Of a stretch of DNA of 64,000 bases, positions 11,841 through 23,540 are shown one piece after another. A program made the position numbers and the translations under genes. Under the pieces are notes generated by a model. That model worked only from the letters and a program-made list of their open reading frames with translations, was not told the origin of the DNA and did no database searches. The DNA lies in NCBI GenBank assembly GCA_026874595.1, contig CM049314.1:59499300-59563299 (forward strand). Direction: 5' to 3'. Numbering within the stretch: the stretch's first letter is position 1; each line of letters opens with the position of its first letter. This DNA is from Sipunculus nudus. Taxonomy: Eukaryota; Annelida; Sipuncula; Golfingiida; Sipunculidae.

Positions 11841-13010
11841 ATTAGCATGGATGTCTGCAGCGTAAACGTGAATGTAGGTGGTGGCACCTGTCATAAAATT
11901 GAGAAAATTGTCCAGGATGTATAAACCTGCAAAATTTCAGGTGGATAAGTCTAACCACTGCTGAGATATGAGTGATTCTATCCCAAGGCAGAAGAACAGA
12001 TGGACGCTGTGCATATGTGGTTGCAGGTGGCGCCACCAGTTTTGCCTATGATGAAGAGCTATGTGAGATCTATACACAAGCAAAAATTTGGCCAAATCAG
12101 TCTAACGGTTCCCGAGATATGAGCTTGGATGTCTGCAGAGTAAACGTGAATGTAGGTGGCGCCACCTGTCATAAAATCAAGAAAGCTGTCCAGGATGTAT
12201 AAACCTGCAAAATTTCAGGTGGAAAAGTCAAACCACTGCTGAGTTATGAGTGATATTATTCCAAGGCAGATGAACAGATGGACGCTGTGCAAAAATGGTT
12301 GCAGGTGGCGCCACCATTTTTAGTTTATGTTATAAAGCTATCAAAGGGCTACATTTGTGCAAAATTTTTAGCCTGATCGGTCAAACGGTTCCCGAGATAT
12401 GTTGGTTTATGTGTGGAAACAGACGCACAAATGGACGCTGGGCAGCAAGGAAAGGTCAGAGGTGAACCAAAAATGAGGGCCCAGCAGTTCACATGTGACC
12501 GATCATAATTCCGAATTTAAACAAATTCTGCATAGTGGTTATGGAGGAGTTCTCCGGAAACCTATGTGGCGATGGCGGCAGCGTCGGCGTCCGACTGAAA
12601 ACATAGTATCCGCAAAACTCTGTTTTGGTGGATACAATGATGGTAGCTGGCACCACCAGTCTTATATACAAGGAAGAGAAATATAAATATGCCCAATGTC
12701 AGACTGATATGTCAAACCCCTCCTGTGAAATGAGCAGGGACATACACTGTACAAAAATTATTGTAGGTGGCGCCAATAGTCTTGTACATTATAAAGCTAC
12801 CCAATATGTATAAACATGCCCAATTTTAGGCTGATGTATCAAATTCCTCTGTATAAATAAACAGGCGCATACACTGCAAAGGTCAATGTAGGTGGCACCA
12901 CCTGTCTTGTAAATGAGAATACCATCAAAGATGCATAGACAGGTCAAAATATCAGTCCAATATATCAAACTTCCCCAGAGTTTGATGCACTGGGCTGACA
13001 AGGCTTAGGT
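11841..13010 (+). repeat. Tandem palindrome-bearing repeat (two alternating half-units)
   Basis: Half-units with GTAGGTGG..CACCTGTCATAAAA at about 11874 and 12153, and with TTGCAGGTGGCGCCACCA at about 12024 and 12300, alternate at a period of about 277 bp. More diverged units follow at about 12650, 12766 and 12890, closer to 120-130 bp apart. Each half-unit carries the GGTGGCGCCACC palindrome or a one-base variant. Shared blocks include ACGGTTCCCGAGATATG and AGATGGACGCTGTGC. Short frames reading through the repeat are not supported as genes. Confidence 0.8.
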
Positions 13011-13029
13011 GAATAAGGCAGTTGCCCCC

Positions 13030-13400
13030 GAGTGACCTGTGACACATTGCTGCCTCAAGCTACTGCACTGAGTGAACTCTTGACCTGCACCAGGCTAGAC
13101 TGAGTGAACTTTTGACTGTACCTAGCTGCACTGAGTGAACTCTTGACCTGTTGCATAATCTGACACAGTTGGCAGTCTGCCAAAGCTATAAATAGATTCA
13201 GGCTGAACTTTGGTGCCAAATATGAAGCAGTGAGCAATCTGCCAAAGCTATAAATAGAATGCAGCTACTGCACTGAGTGAACTCTTCACCTATACCTGGC
13301 TGCACTTCTTCCAATCCTGGCACTGTGCCAAAACTATATATAGAGCTGTCATCATCTTAGCTAATGGCAAACATCAAGGCTCTGGCAATCTGCCAATGGT
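13030..13400 (+). repeat. Degenerate mini-repeats with CTATAAATAG boxes
   Basis: Interleaved repeats of CACTGAGTGAACTCTTGACC (about four forms) and of CAATCTGCCAAAGCTATAAA (about three forms). The latter end in CTATAAATAG at 13186-13195 and 13248-13257, with CTATATATAG at 13334-13343. These match the MEF2/TATA-type consensus CTA(A/T)4TAG. No gene adjoins them. Confidence 0.6.
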
Positions 13401-13879
13401 AACCCAAGTGCTGCCATCTGTACACAAAGCGGCCCCTACTTGAAATAACTTTGAAATTTATTTTCCCAATACAAAATGCTTTTCAGCTGACTTTTTATAA
13501 AAAAAAAAAAAGAAATCAGGAATATATGTAAAATTATTACGGATGCATACTGAATGCAAAATTAAAATACAGATATATCTCATTGATGGCAAATTCTTGA
13601 ATTAAGTTGAGTAGGGATACCAATAATTTATTATCCATGAACAGTTGTCTTTATATTGCCACAGAGAGCTGAATATCCATGATTGTAACATTGCCTGGTT
13701 TGATGAATAACTTAAATCATAAATCTAAATTTTTTAAAAGCTTTAAAAAAACTTTCTTGTCAATATTAACCAAAGATAACCTGAAATCTAAATGTCTAGT
13801 GGCATGAGGTAATAGATGCTTATAAGCTGGTGCCAGGCTAGATGTAACAGCATAACACAGCTAACAAATATGGTAAAAT
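13401..13879. other. AT-rich DNA, no gene seen
   Basis: Spacer between two repeat fields, with an A-rich run near 13500. Confidence 0.45.
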
Positions 13880-14915
13880 GACTCAATTCAATCTTCATTA
13901 TTCAGCCAAAAATCATTCATGTGGAACCATTAATGACATTTATTGTAAGAATTATTGTAAGGATTATTCTTGTAAAATATTTAACAAACTGGCTTCAGTA
14001 GCATCAGTCGAAAAACGTTTCGCAGGTTTATAACTCATTTAAGAAGATACAGCAAACTGGCTAAGTTCAGCTTACCGTAACTCAGCCAAAAGCACTGAAC
14101 CAAAAGTGAAAACCATTTGAACAAACTTGAATTATCATCATCTGAGGATAATTAATGTGTGAGATTTAAGAATTTGGCCCAGTGGTTTTTGAGAAGATCT
14201 TTGTAGCCAATGAGCTAAAATGGGCTGTTATTGCATGACTAAATTCAGCTTCCCATAACTTAGCCAAAAGCCACAGAAAAGAGACCATTTGAACAAACTT
14301 CAGAAAGCACTACCCTAGGATTATTTCTGTGCGATATTAAACAATTTTGCCATATGGTTTCAGAGAAGAAGTTTTTGTAGCCCTCAGTGTGATACAGGCA
14401 CTGATGACCCCCGTACAAAAAAAGCCGATGCAGGTGGCGCCACCAATACCTCAATTTTAAATATGACCTATGTGACCAACATTGGCATAAAATTTGGTGA
14501 TGATAGCTCCAGCCGTTTCTGAGATTTAAATGCTTTCTTGCACAGTTAAAAAAGTTCAACCTCCTGTAACTCGGCCAAAAATCTCCGAACTGGAACTATT
14601 CGAACAAACTTGAGAAAGATTGTTCCAGGGATCATTTCTGTGAAATATTGGACAATTTGGCTGGACAGTTTCGGAGAAGAAGATCTTTAAAACTTTTTTA
14701 GCTTTTTCCCTCTAAAATCTATGAAAATGCAGTTAGAAAAAAATAAACAAAATCCGATATAGTTATTTGGATGACTGATTATTTGCAAAAAAATGTATGA
14801 TGCTAGCTCCTGCCGTTTTTGAGATAGCTATGGTTCACGTACAGACGACGCACGACGCACGACACACGACGGACGACGCCGCACCATCGCATAAGCTCAC
14901 AGGTTCGCTAAAAAT
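13880..14915 (+). repeat. Degenerate tandem repeat ending in the GACGAC tail
   Basis: Units of about 190-210 bp repeat the order CAGCCAAAA, ATTTGAACAAACTT, GGATTATTTCTGTG and GAGAAGAAG. They lie at about 13890, 14070, 14260 and 14565, with divergence decreasing toward the 3' end. The last unit follows GCAGGTGGCGCCACCAATAC (14430) and terminates in a simple acgacgcacgac tail and CATAAGCTCACAGGTTCGCT. The 3' 490 bp matches 8731-9215. The repeated core plus fixed 3' terminus suggests a tandem-repeat-containing transposon. Confidence 0.75.
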
Positions 14916-15419
14916 GATTTAATGGACTGATTAGTTTTGCAAAAATTGTAAAATGGAAAAATTTTAAAAAGAAAAAATCTTGATTTTTTTTTTTTTAGTT
15001 TTTTACTGGACCATCAAGAAAATAATGAGAATACTTTATTTGCACTATACATTGTAAAAGGGCACATATAGTTCCTATCTATTCATTTCATCATTTGCAA
15101 AATTTATATGGAAAAAATTGGCGGTTATTATATCCTTAAAGTTTGAATTATATTTATTTTTCCCCTTCTCCTTCCCATCACTGTTCATTTCTTTGCTCGA
15201 GAAACTTTTTTATTAAATATGTAAGGCCTTATAATTATGCAAGGGCTCACAGCTTCAAGAAATTACACAATACTGACTAATTTCTGGTATGTACATGGCA
15301 AATATATAGAGGAATATTTATATCAAATATGATCAATATCAGATCAGAAGTTTTGATGATCTTGAAAGTTAAGAATTGGTTTTAAATGAAAAATTTAATT
15401 TTTACCTAAATATTTAAAA
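14916..15419. other. AT-rich DNA, no gene seen
   Basis: Poly-T run near 14988; otherwise unremarkable. Confidence 0.5.
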
Positions 15420-15615
15420 GGAACGAAGTCGAGCGACCCAATTTTCGGTATGGTATGTTTTTTTTTGGGGGGGGGGGGGCGTCTAACCATATGCCGCATT
15501 TCGGATTCATATGTCCAACGGTTACAAAAAATACCCTACTAACGGACAGACGCCCGGACGATGGACCATGGACATGTCTATAGTTCAGATGACTTTTAGT
15601 CAGCTGAGCTCAACA
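15420..15615 (+). repeat. Terminal module with foldback end
   Basis: Ends CTAACGGACAGACG, then GGACGATGGACC, then a foldback TAGTTCAGATGACT..AGTCAGCTGAGCT. The same order closes the repeat at 23320-23540 and, inverted, opens the array at 49786. A G-run lies near 15465. Confidence 0.65.
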
Positions 15616-16085
15616 TATAATTATCCCTAGACTGAATGGGAAATTTTCAAAGCAAATAAATCACTCTGAACATAATATTAAGGACTTCATACTTTATCAG
15701 TGGTTCACCAGGATGTTAATTACAAACATTATTTAGAATTACAAAATAACATGTATAATATACATCTGAAACGTGAAAGTACTATATCTACCAAGGGATT
15801 ATTCTACGCTTTTCAATGGTCCTTTATATATGTGCCACATCCCATCTGAAAATTGTTTTTTTTTTTCTTTTAACAAGAAATTCACCATTCATCAATTTAG
15901 GGCCCCACTTTGACCTTTTTAATCTTAACAGCTCATAAATAATCCTTCTTTCACAAAAAAGGGGTTCTTTAAAGATAGAATAATTCCTGGTATCACTTAA
16001 TCTTCCATAAAAAAATTCGAAATATATGTCCGGAAAAATCTGAGTTTTTGGTGTGACTTTCACCTATTCCAACTTGTGCTACTAT
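15616..16085. other. AT-rich DNA, no gene seen
   Basis: No supported feature before the inverted-repeat element. Confidence 0.5.
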
Positions 16086-16337
16086 CCCTTAACAAACTGC
16101 AAAGTTTGCCGCTGCTTTGCTGCAACCGTGCTGCAAAGCAGCAGAAACCAAAATAGACTGCAAGAAGAGTGTGCAGGAAGGCTGCAGCTAGCTGCATGCT
16201 TCCCGCTGCCTGGCAAATTCTGCAGGAAAGTGTGCAGCAAATCTGAATTGTGTGCTGGAAGGTTGCGGGAGGGTCGCGGCTAGCCGCAGCCCTATAGAGT
16301 ATTTTAATACTGTGTGCAGGAAGGCTGCGGGAGGGTT

Positions 16338-16345
16338 GCGGCTAG
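16338..16345. repeat. 8-bp target-site duplication, left
   Basis: GCGGCTAG immediately before the hAT element. The identical octamer follows it at 17820-17827, and tandem sister copies show the uninterrupted GCGGCTAGCCGCAG. Confidence 0.9.
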
Positions 16346-17819
16346 TAGGGCCCTGCGCGGGCTGAAAAATTAAACCCGCGCCCGCCCCGCATCATGCCCT
16401 GTCAGCCCGCAGCCCGCCCCGCAATCAAAAAAATAAATTCAGCCCGCCCGCTCCGCAGTTACTTTGATTCTTTCAGCCCGCACCCGCCCCGCAAAATGTT
16501 CTTTCAGCCCGCACCCGCCCCGCCCCGCGTTTTTTAAGTTTCTGGCCCGCAGTCCAGCCTGCAAAATACTTAAAAATAGTTTTCGAATCCAAAGGTTTAC
16601 ATATCAAAATATTTTTCAGCACATGTATAAGACACGCTTATTATTAATATAAATGTTTGCTGATTGGAATGAAAAATTTATTTGAATACGTTTTTGCAAT
16701 AATTCAAACCATAACTCGTGAAATATTTTTTAAAGATATGTTTGATAGGTTAGATCGATTTAATTTATAGATAATAATTTAACACACCTAAAATGTGTTT
16801 TCATATTTTACAGGGGTAATAAACAAACCTTTGGTTTATTGTGTCTGTTTCTATACTTAAATATATAAAAAAAAAGTAAAGAAAAAAATTAGACTTCTTC
16901 AAAGTATTTGTACCCAAAGTGACCCTTTAGAATAGTATTGGCTAATCACAAGCCATCAAAATAACGAGATGTGTTGCTGGGGGTAATCTGTCTGATGTGG
17001 CTTTCAGTTCAGGATGTTTATTGAGATCTGGACATGGCCAGAGCCTTGTTTCTTACAGCAATCATCAACACATTATGCTATGACCAAACAGGGATTTGAC
17101 CAGCCAGTGGCCAGTGTCATTTACAATTAGCCAGCACATGCATGGAGTTACAATTAGATAAGGAGTCCACCTTAGGCTTTGTGCAGTTCCAGGTCAATTG
17201 AGTCACCTACAGAGCCAGCTGTAGCCAGACACTGTCTATTACAAGATCAAAGGTAATCAAGCCCTTGCTTCACTCCCAGCCATATTATGTAATATGTGAG
17301 ACCTGACACAAGTACAGGGTTACAGTCCATATACAACATCAGGCCAGGTAACTTTATACAAAGTTATGACTAGCTCCCATTGCAAAGACAATTGTTTAAA
17401 GTCTAGATTTCAGATTAAGGATACACTATCTATTTTGTATAACAAATTGATGTTATACCTAGAAAAGACACATTTGCATAGTGATGTTACAACTGTCAGT
17501 CAGAATAAGGGGTTAACAGGGATATATTTTTTAATTCAAATTTACGACACCTGAAAACATTTTATACAAAAATTCCAATTTCTTCAAATGATATTTTTTG
17601 TAAAGTATAATTTTATATTCATATTTTACTGAACTGCCAGATCATCAACCCGCAGCCCGCCCCGCCCGCACAGACGTCATTTTAGCCCGCCCCGCCCCGC
17701 AATTTCTTAGATGAAGCTTGCCCCGCCCCGCAAAGATTCCTATGCGGGGGCCCGCGGGGGACCGCGGGCTGCGGTCCCCCGCGGACTGCGGGTCAAAACC
17801 CGCCCCGCGCAGGGCCCTA
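16346..17819. mobile_element. Non-autonomous hAT element, 1474 bp
   Basis: Perfect 16-bp terminal inverted repeats TAGGGCCCTGCGCGGG (16346-16361; complement at 17804-17819) and a perfect 8-bp duplication GCGGCTAG. Together these are the diagnostic pair for the hAT superfamily. The first and last 200 bp are extremely GC-rich and packed with GCCCGCCCCGC-type motifs, which by analogy could be subterminal transposase-binding repeats. The AT-rich centre (about 16560-17640) contains no transposase frame. It inserted into a tandem copy within the GCTGC-rich element, so it is the younger insertion. Confidence 0.88.
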
Positions 17820-17827
17820 GCGGCTAG
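17820..17827. repeat. 8-bp target-site duplication, right
   Basis: GCGGCTAG directly after the hAT right end, identical to 16338-16345. Confidence 0.9.
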
Positions 17828-17921
17828 CCGCAGTCTCACAGAGGTAACTGGATGCTGTGCGCAGGAAGGCTGCGGGAGGATTGCGGCTAGCCGCAGTCTC
17901 ATAGAGTTAACTGGATGCTGT

Positions 17922-18290
17922 GCGCAGGAAGTGTGCGAGAAGCTGCAGGAAGTGTGCAATGCTGCAGGAAGTGTGCAAGAAGGCTGCGGGAAAAATGTGC
18001 GAGAAGGCTGCGGGAAAGTGTGCGAGAAGCTGCAAGAAGTGTGCAAGGCTGCAGGAAGTGTGTGAGAAGGGTGCGGGAAAGTGTGCGAGAAGGCTGTGGG
18101 AAAGTGTGCGAGAAGCTGCAGGAAGTGTGCAAGGCTGCAGGAAGTGTGCGAGAAGGCTGCGGGAAAGTGTGCAAGAAGGCTGCGGGAAAATGTGCGAGAA
18201 GCTGCAGGAAGTGTGCGAGGCTGCGGGAAGTGTGCGAGAAGGCTGCGAGAAAGTGTGCGAGAAGGCTTCAGGAAAAGGGCTGCGGGAACA
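17922..18290 (+). repeat. Minisatellite of 19-24-bp units
   Basis: About sixteen units of the form GTGTGCGAGAAGCTGCAGGAA, GTGTGCAAGGCTGCAGGAA or GTGTGCGAGAAGGCTGCGGGAA in mixed order. Long frames on both strands (up to 269 codons at 17645-18454) are low-complexity translations of the repeat and are not regarded as genes. Confidence 0.9.
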
Positions 18291-18426
18291 TTGGTTGCAG
18301 CAAGCCTGCAGCAAGGTTGCCGCAAACTAATTTGCATGGCAAATTGTGACCTTGCTGCAAAGTTGCTGCAAAGCTGCAGCAAGTTTGCAGCAACAGTGCG
18401 CGGCAAGCTCGTTTTTTTGCTAAGGG

Positions 18427-20399
18427 ATCCTTTGAATCCATATAATGAGTGCATTAATGAAGTAAATTTTGTATTAAACTCATCAACTGTTTAGAACAGG
18501 ATCCAGATCCATTGTTATTTTGCTTGCCTGGACATTCCCTGCAGTGTTATCCAAAATGACAAATTGTATTGGTTTGAATAGGAAGTTGGGTTGAGTTCTC
18601 TCCAAGGTGTTTTTTTTTTTTTCATGTGTGTTTTCCCATATCTAAAGCAGAAAACTTTGGTTTAATATTTATAAATACTTAACTTACAATAGGAACTTGA
18701 AAAAAAAACTAACATTTGAAAAACAAATATCCATAAAAAAATCCATTTTAATACTATTAAACGATGTGGACTAAATTTTCCCTGTTGTCTGTGAATCTAA
18801 AAAAACACAAACCATAACATGCATACTTTACAAAGAAACATGATATGCGGTGTCAGATTTACTAGAATTCTCTGCATGAACTGCTCTAAACCAAACTATT
18901 TTCAAAATATATTAATAATATAAAATAATTTAATTACCATATTGATTTTTTTTATTATAGGGAACTTAATATGAAACTTACTATTACTGTAGGTAAAAAA
19001 AAAATAAAAGAAACTGAAACCCTATGTATAAATTTTTTTAAATATGATGTTACAAATTCTGAATAATAACCAGCCCAATATAGGCAATAACCTTAAAATA
19101 GTGTAAATACTAAATAATACATGATAAGGCATGATATATAAAGTAAAAAAGGCAACATGACAGCCTATATGCACATCTGCGAAAAAAAGCATTTACATAT
19201 ACTTCTATATACTAACAGTTACAGTGACATTATTTGTATAAAAAAATATTTAATTCTAAAATTAACATGACAATCTTTAACAATAACACTAACTCTAAGT
19301 AATAGATAAACCATGTGAAAATGTAACATTATTGATTCATTTAAAGAGCATGACGTGATTATTCATGGTCATATGGCATAGTTTGTCAGTAATCAATGGC
19401 TCACCATAGCAATTTATATGCGTCTTGCAGGCCCTCCGACTTCGGACACCGGACATCCCGGAATACAAACCAGCGTCCTTGAGACCTTGACATAGCCGTT
19501 TTGGCTGACGACAATTCCCAACTCGCTGCGCTTAACCGTTTATTAAAAACTGTAGAAAAAGCGTACTCCAGTAATATTATATCCTCTGTGAAAATGAAGT
19601 CTATAGAACGTAGAAACAATAAAATTATGAACTTCTAAACGAAACTTAGTGTTCCACATGCCGAAATATCCCCGCCTGACAGTCCTGCCGAGCAGACGAC
19701 ATTACAATAGTGCACTCTTTCTTATCACTACGCGGGCCCACACGCAGCGTGACGTCAAAGAGACCGCGGATTACGCTACACGAAATAGTTCTTTTGTGGT
19801 AAGCAAATATGTCGTCAGACTGTGTGCACGCTATATTCATCAATTTTAATTGCTTGAAATTGCACAGTATAAACAAACGGTCAAGATATAAAACTGACAT
19901 TTCGAAGATTAGTTAAGGGTTTCCTGAAATATGATATACATTAAAACCTGATATTCGATTTAAGTTGTTCTTATTAAGTTAAATAAATATAAGATTCATT
20001 TAAAATACAAATTTAAATAAACTATAAATAAAATTATTTTATTAATATTTTATAATATTTATTTATCTGATTATTTATTATCAATATGATATTTTTTTAA
20101 TACTATGAATATTATTATTTTCATTATAACTATCATTAGGCCTCTTATTGCAATATTTAGTTTTCAAAATTAAAAATGATCATAAAATCAGAAATAATAT
20201 ATTAATGACATTATATTAAGATATCATTATGTAATATAAATAATTTTTGTAATTTAAATGATAATTATAATGAAAAAAAATAATATTAATAGTATTTAAA
20301 AATAGGAAATTTGAATACATATTCAATAATATAAATAAGAAATAAATTATTTTATTAATATTTTATAATATTTATTTATCTGATTATATTCATAAAATT
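18427..20399. other. AT-rich DNA, no gene seen
   Basis: Mostly homopolymer-rich AT sequence. A more GC-rich patch at about 19420-19790 includes one TGACGTCA (CRE-type) site near 19751. There is no recognisable frame. Confidence 0.5.
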
Positions 20400-23290
20400 C
20401 ATCATGTTACCATAGTTTCCTATATGTTACTATGGGGTCTTACTCCTAGCTGTGTTTTTTCCAAGAGGCATTCAAAATTAAATAAAATACCTCAAATATA
20501 TTACTAATTAATTTCATATATTTCACTGTAACCCCTATAGGTTACTATATATGTATATAGTAAACTATAGGATATTTTGGCTGGGTAATGGTTAATTTAT
20601 GGTTTTTGTCCGGAAACGTTATGTTTATATGGGTATTACATGGACTATCCTGGAGGGACCCTTGTGACTTAACCCACCTTTCTCCCTCGACCTAACCTTA
20701 TTTCAGAATTGAATCCTGCGATGAGTTTAAATAGACAAATACATGAAAATACGTCACGTAGAACAATTTCGCAGTTTAATAATTACTTTTAAAAGATTTA
20801 ATAATATATTATTGTTGTTTATTTTATGTAACGAAACGAACTTGCCACGTGGGGCCCGCCATGGGCCCACATAGGGAACAATGCAGGACAAACTGGACAA
20901 TGTCCTCATGGGCCCCATGTGGGCACTACTTACATGCACAAATACTGTTCTTTATTATGTTATATAACTGATAGTTATTCTAATGGAAACTATAGCTTTA
21001 CTTTATGCTTTGAAAATTGACAAAAAATACTCCACGATACTAAAGTGTCTTATATGTGACTATAGACTCCTGCAGTTAATTAATATTTTTCTTTAGGTAT
21101 TGAAAAATGACTATAATATTCATCGGGTTACCATAGTTTCCTATATGTTATTATGGGGTCTTATTCCTAGCTGTGATTTTCCTGGAGGCATTGAACATTG
21201 ACTATAATACCCAAAATATTACTAATTAGTTTCCTATATTTTTCTGTGACCCCTATAGGTTAATATATATGTACATGGTAAACTATAGGATATTTTGGCT
21301 GGGTAAATACGGACTTTATATGGTTATTATTCAGAAACATGATGTTTATACTGGTATTACATGGGCTAGCCTGGCGGGACCCTTGTGACTTAACCCATGG
21401 GGCTCCCTCGACCTAATCTTATTTCGAAAGTAAATCCTGTGATGTGTTTAAATTGACAAAAACATGAAAATACGTCGCTTAGAACAATTTCGCAGTTAAA
21501 AAAATACTTTTCAAAGATTTAATAATATATCATTGTTGTTTATTTTATGTAACGAATACGAACATGCCACATGGGACCCGCCACGGGCCCACATGTGGAA
21601 CAATGCAGGACAATCTGGACAATGCCCAAATGGGCCCCATGTGGGCACTACCTGTGTCCGCCCATATTCAATAATATGAATTCGAAATAAATTATATCAT
21701 TAATATTTTATAACAAAAAATTATTTATCTGATTATTTTATTATTAATTTTCTATGTTATGTTATATAAAATAATAGTAATATTAATGGAAACTACAAAC
21801 TTAACATATGCTTTGAAAATTGACACACAAAAAATCCACGTTACTAAAGTTTCCTATATGTGACTATGGACTCCTGCAGTTAATTTAGATTTTTTTATAG
21901 GTATTGAAAATTGACTATAATATTCATCATGTTACCGTAGTTTCCTTTATGTTACTATGGGGTCATATTCCTAGTTGTGATTTTCCCAGAGGCATTGAAA
22001 ATTGACTATATTACCCCAAATATTACTAATTAGTTTCCTATATTTTTCTGTAACCCCTATAAGTTACTATACATGTAAATAGTAAACTATAGGATATTTT
22101 GGCTGGGTAATACGGACTTAATATGGTTATTATCCAGAAACGTGATGTATAAACTGTTATTACATGGGCTAGCCTGACGGGACCCTTGTGACTTAACCCA
22201 GGGGGCTCCCTAGACCTTATCTTATTTCGAAAGTTAATCCTGTGATGTGTTTAAATTGACAAAAAACATGAAAATACGTCGCTTAGAACAATTTTGCAGT
22301 TAAATAATTAATTCTCAAAATTTTAATAATATATCATTGTTGTTTATCTCATGTAACGAAAACGAACATCCCACATGGGACCCGCCATGGGCCCACATGT
22401 GGAACAATGCAGGACAATCTGGACAATGCCCTAATGGGCCCCATGTGGGCACTACCTGTGTCCGCCCATATTCAATAATATGAATTCGAAATAAATAAAT
22501 TAATAATATTTTATAACAAATAAAAAATTATCTGATTATTTTATTATTAATATTTTATATTATGCTATATAAAATAATAGTAATATTAATGGAAACTACA
22601 AACTTAATATATACTTTGAAAATTGATAAAAAAAAACACTCCACGTTACTAAAGTTTCTATATGTGACTATAAACTCCTGTAGTTAATTAAGATTTTCTA
22701 TAGGTATTGAAAATTGACTTTAATATTCATCATGTTACCTTAGTTTCTGATATGTTACTATGGGGTCATATTCCTAGTTGTGATTTTCCTAGAGGCATTG
22801 AAAATTGACTATAATACCCCAAATATTACTAATTAGTTTCCTATATTTTTCTGTAACTCCTTTAGGTTACTATACATGTAAATAGTAAACTATAGGATAT
22901 TTTGGCTGGGTAAATACGGACTTTATATGGTTATTATTCAGAAACGTGATGTTTATACTGGTATTACATGGGCTAGCCTGGCGGGACCCTTGTGACTTAA
23001 CCCATGGGGCTCCCTCGACCTTATCTTATTTCGAAAGTTAATCCTGTGATGAGCTTAAATTGACAATACATGAAAATACGTCGGGTAAAACAATTTCGCA
23101 GTTAAGTAATTACTTCTAAAAAGTTTAATAATATATCATCGTTGTTTATTTTATGTAACAAATACGAACATGCCACACGGGACCCGCCATGGGCCCACAT
23201 GTGGAACAATGCAGGACAATCTGGACAATGCCCTCATGGGCCCCATGTGGGCACTTCCTTGTCCGCCCATGCCCATGTCTGCCCATATTA
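20400..23290 (+). repeat. About 800-bp tandem satellite, four units
   Basis: GTTACC(A/G/T)TAGTTTC opens units near 20403, 21127, 21930 and 22728. The GC-rich close (GACCCGCCATGGGCCCACAT to ATGGGCCCCATGTGGGCAC) recurs near 20845, 21575, 22380 and 23180. Spacing is about 722, 803 and 800 bp. Each unit is mostly AT-rich with two inverted repeats and a short GC-rich end resembling the 234-bp satellite at 5363-6660. Confidence 0.88.
20534..20571. repeat. 38-nt near-perfect foldback in satellite unit 1
   Basis: CCTATAG-G-TTACTATATA is followed by TG and the complementary TATATAGTAA-A-CTATAGG. That gives 17 paired bases with one mismatch. The later units keep the flanks but carry substitutions that weaken the stem. 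Confidence 0.85.
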
Positions 23291-23319
23291 AGCCCCTAAT
23301 AGCCCACGTGGGTCCCTCG

Positions 23320-23540
23320 TATACGTGCTATCAAGGGGATAACAGAGACCTAATTCCAGGTTTCCAAGGATATTTTTCTATGGACCTCTCTGGATGTAAA
23401 GTAAGAAGATTCCAGGTCTAGCGGTTACGATTTGTGCCTTGTTAACGGACAGACGGCCGGATGGCTGGACGGCCGGACGGACGACGGACAAAGAGTGATC
23501 GCTATAGCTCAGATGACTTACAGTCAGCTGAGCTAAAAAA
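23320..23540 (+). repeat. Terminal module capping the 800-bp satellite
   Basis: Contains GATAACAGAGACCTAATTCC, AAGATTCCAGGTCTAGCGGT, GATTTGTGCCTTGTTAACGG, a run of GGACGGACG-type triplets, and the foldback TATAGCTCAGATGACTTACA followed by GTCAGCTGAGCTA. The first blocks are homologous to the dimeric satellite of 1-5362. The foldback end matches 15560-15612 and (inverted) 49786-49870. Confidence 0.8.

Larger units (their letters stand above)
16086..18426. mobile_element. GCTGC-rich inverted-repeat element carrying a minisatellite
   Basis: The ends match in inverted orientation: CCCTTAACAAA at 16086-16096 and its complement (CCCTTAGCAAA read inward) ending at 18426. Both continue into gttgccgc and GCTGCAA-rich DNA. 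AT flanks both ends, so a 2-bp duplication is possible but weak. Internally there are about 60-bp repeats containing GCGGGAGG(G/A)TTGCGGCTAG and a longer minisatellite. A hAT element is nested inside. No transposase frame seen. Confidence 0.6.

Noticed and set aside
1-13010. Direct repeats as a CRISPR array
   Set aside because: Units are hundreds of base pairs long without short repeat-spacer regularity, and the genome is eukaryotic.
17645-18454. 269-codon minus-strand frame rich in HFPQPSRTLPAA-type repeats
   Set aside because: It is a translation of the minisatellite plus part of the hAT element and crosses the hAT boundary, so it cannot be one gene.
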